Below, in pieces: positions 62,601-64,000 of a stretch of DNA of 64,000 nt; position 1 is the stretch's first letter, and each line of letters opens with the position of its first letter. The stretch comes from Auanema rhodensis (lineage: Eukaryota > Nematoda > Chromadorea > Rhabditida > Rhabditidae). Under the pieces are notes generated by a model. The model did not search any database. It was given only the letters and a program-made list of their open reading frames with translations, and had not been told where the DNA came from. The position numbers and the translations under genes were made by a program. The stretch is from assembly GCA_964057225.1 (NCBI GenBank), contig OZ059896.1:1612001-1676000 (forward strand), in the 5' to 3' direction.

Positions 62601-63884
62601 ATTCGATGCGGATTTTTAAGCTGCGTCGATCTGTACTATCAGATTTGCGCTAGCTTGAAAATGCACCGAGATATCAACTGATATAAGTTCACACTTATAT
62701 CCTCGATTTTCACCCTGAAGAATTAATTTTTTCGTTGAATAACATTGTCCATCGTTTTTGCCTTGAAAAAAGGAATCTAAAAACATCTACTTTTTGCTAA
62801 ATTATTTTCAAATTTTTCGAAAAAATTTTTGTCAAAATGTTTTTGGAAGCAATTTTGAGTGTACATGGAAACTCAACATACACTAATGCATCATTTTTCA
62901 AACGATCATAACTAATTTTTGTATTAAGCGTTTCTCAATGTAGTATAGTGCATTCGATGCGGATTTTTAAGCTGCGTCGATCTGTACTATCAGATTTGCG
63001 CTAGCTTGAAAATGCACCGAGATATCAACTGATATAAGTTCACACTTATATCCTCGATTTTCACCCTGAAGAATTAATTTTTTCGTTGAATAACATTGTC
63101 CATCGTTTTTGCCTTGAAAAAAGGAATCTAAAAACATCTACTTTTTGCTAAATTATTTTCAAATTTTTCGAAAAAATTTTTGTCAAAATGTTTTTGGAAG
63201 CAATTTTGAGTGTACATGGAAACTCAACATACACTAATGCATCATTTTTCAAACGATCATAACTAATTTTTGTATTAAGCTTTTCTCAATGAAGTTTAGT
63301 GCATTCGATGCGGATTTTTAAGCTGCGTAGATCTGTGTTATCAGATTTGCGCTAGCTTAAAAATGCACCGAGATATCAACTGATATAAGTTCACACTTAT
63401 ATCCTCGATTTTCACCCTGAAGAATTAATTTTTTCGTTGAATAACATTGTCCATCGTTTTTGCCTTGAAAAAAGGAATCTAAAAACATCTACTTTTTGCT
63501 AAATTATTTTGAAATTTTTCGAAAAAATTTTTGTCAAAATGTTTTTGGAAGCAATTTTGAGTGTACATGGAAACTCAACATACACTAATGCATCATTTTT
63601 CAAACGATCATAACTAATTTTTGTATTGAGCGTTTCTCAATGTAGTATAGTGCATTCGATGCGGATTTTTAAGCTGCGTCGATCTGTACTATCAGATTTG
63701 CGCTAGCTTGAAAATGCACCGAGATATCAACTGATATAAGTTCACACTTATATCGTCGATTTTCACCCTGAAGAATTAATTTTTTCGTTGAATAACATTG
63801 TCCATCGTTTTTGCTTTGAAAAAAGGAATCTAAAAACATCTACTTTTTGCTAAATTATTTTCAAATTTTTCGAAAAAATTTTTG

Positions 63885-64000
63885 TCAAAATGTTTTTGGA
63901 AGCAATTTTGAGTGTACATGGAAACTCAACATACACTAATGCATCATTCTTCAAACGATCATAACTAATTTTTGTATTAAGCTTTTCTCAATGAAGTTTA
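63885..64000 (+). repeat. Partial B monomer at right edge (positions 1-116)
   Basis: The monomer begins TCAAAATG, has CATTCTTCAAACG, AAGCTTTT and GAAGTTTA, and is cut by the window end. It is the third CATTCTTCAA monomer in the right domain. The array continues beyond the window. Confidence 0.9.

Larger units (their letters stand above)
1..64000 (+). repeat. 351-bp tandem satellite array, uninterrupted, open at both ends
   Basis: The motif TCAAAATGTTTTTGGAAGC recurs every 351 bp from base 10 to base 63885, always on the + strand as given. That gives 182 complete monomers, of which 171 are 351 bp, nine 350 bp and two 352 bp. Neighbouring monomers differ at only a few sites. No inverted monomer, inserted mobile element, gene or unique spacer interrupts the array. 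Composition is about 31% G+C (58 C and 51 G in a hand count of one A-type monomer). Long head-to-tail arrays of this kind are the usual DNA of centromeric and pericentromeric heterochromatin in eukaryotes. The location and the host species are inferred, not shown. The whole window is gene-free: reading frames longer than about 60 codons are copies of the same non-coding repeat. Confidence 0.97.
45984..64000 (+). repeat. Right domain: A-dominated with TTCAGC, TTGAGCG and L3 monomers (k131-k182)
   Basis: Order k131-k182, where G means TTGAGCG and C means TTCAGC with TTTATGCTGCG and GAAATAATT: A A A G B B C B A A B G B G B A C L3 B A C L3 B A A A L3 A A A B A A B A B A A A A A B A A B G A A A B G B(partial). 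B monomers here have ATTAATTTTTT rather than ATTACTTTTTT. L3 monomers (TTAACCTGCG; k148, 152, 157) reappear here after last being seen as k45. Private changes become more frequent towards the right end. Confidence 0.82.

Noticed and set aside
1-64000. CRISPR array
   Set aside because: The repeats are contiguous 351-bp units with no short repeat and unique-spacer alternation, and there are no cas genes.
1-64000. Telomeric repeats, rRNA, tRNA or transposon fragments
   Set aside because: No TTAGG-like or TTAGGG-like runs, no cloverleaf or rRNA-like sequence, and no terminal repeats with target-site duplications were seen. Every stretch is accounted for by the monomer.

Overview
The window is one uninterrupted eukaryotic satellite DNA array. 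A 351-bp, AT-rich monomer (about 31% G+C in a hand count of one common type) is repeated head to tail, always in the same orientation, from the first base to the last: 182 complete monomers plus 9 bp of a preceding one and 116 bp of a following one. Both ends lie inside the array, so its true length exceeds 64 kb. I see no protein-coding gene, RNA gene, transposon, CRISPR array, telomeric repeat or unique sequence. This organisation is typical of centromeric or pericentromeric heterochromatin. The CpG content is not depleted, which suits a host with little germline CpG methylation, such as many insects, but the species cannot be named from this sequence.

Numbering used here: monomer position 1 is the T of TCAAAATG. 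Monomers are numbered k=0 to 182, with k0 starting at base 10. Starts follow 10+351k up to k101 (35461). After that, nine 350-bp monomers (k101, 103, 105, 107, 112, 114, 126, 157, 169) and two 352-bp monomers (k134, 144) shift the register by a net -7. All others are 351 bp, apart from any compensating changes I may have missed.

Linked variants define subfamilies. Type A has AAGCGTTT, GTAGTATAG, GCGTCGATC, TGTACTATC and CTTGAAAAT. Type B has AAGCTTTT, GAAGTTTAG, GCGTAGATC, TGTGTTATC and CTTAAAAAT. A' is A with ATTTACGC. b is B with the ACT variant. H are A/B mosaics. Types L1 to L8 occur mainly on the left.

Three domains are visible. Left (1-16155) is a mosaic of L types with 5-mer, 3-mer and 11/13-mer duplications. 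Middle (16156-45983) is A/B alternation, with a B-A'-X higher-order repeat, a hexamer duplication, an A'/B dimer run and a 7-mer duplication that has a readable crossover monomer. Right (45984-64000) is mostly A with B, plus TTCAGC and TTGAGCG variants and a tetramer duplication. Nothing here forms a pathway. The array's history is one of unequal crossing-over and conversion, and its likely role, if any, is structural. Repeated 79-aa minus-strand reading frames are a by-product of a period divisible by three, not genes.
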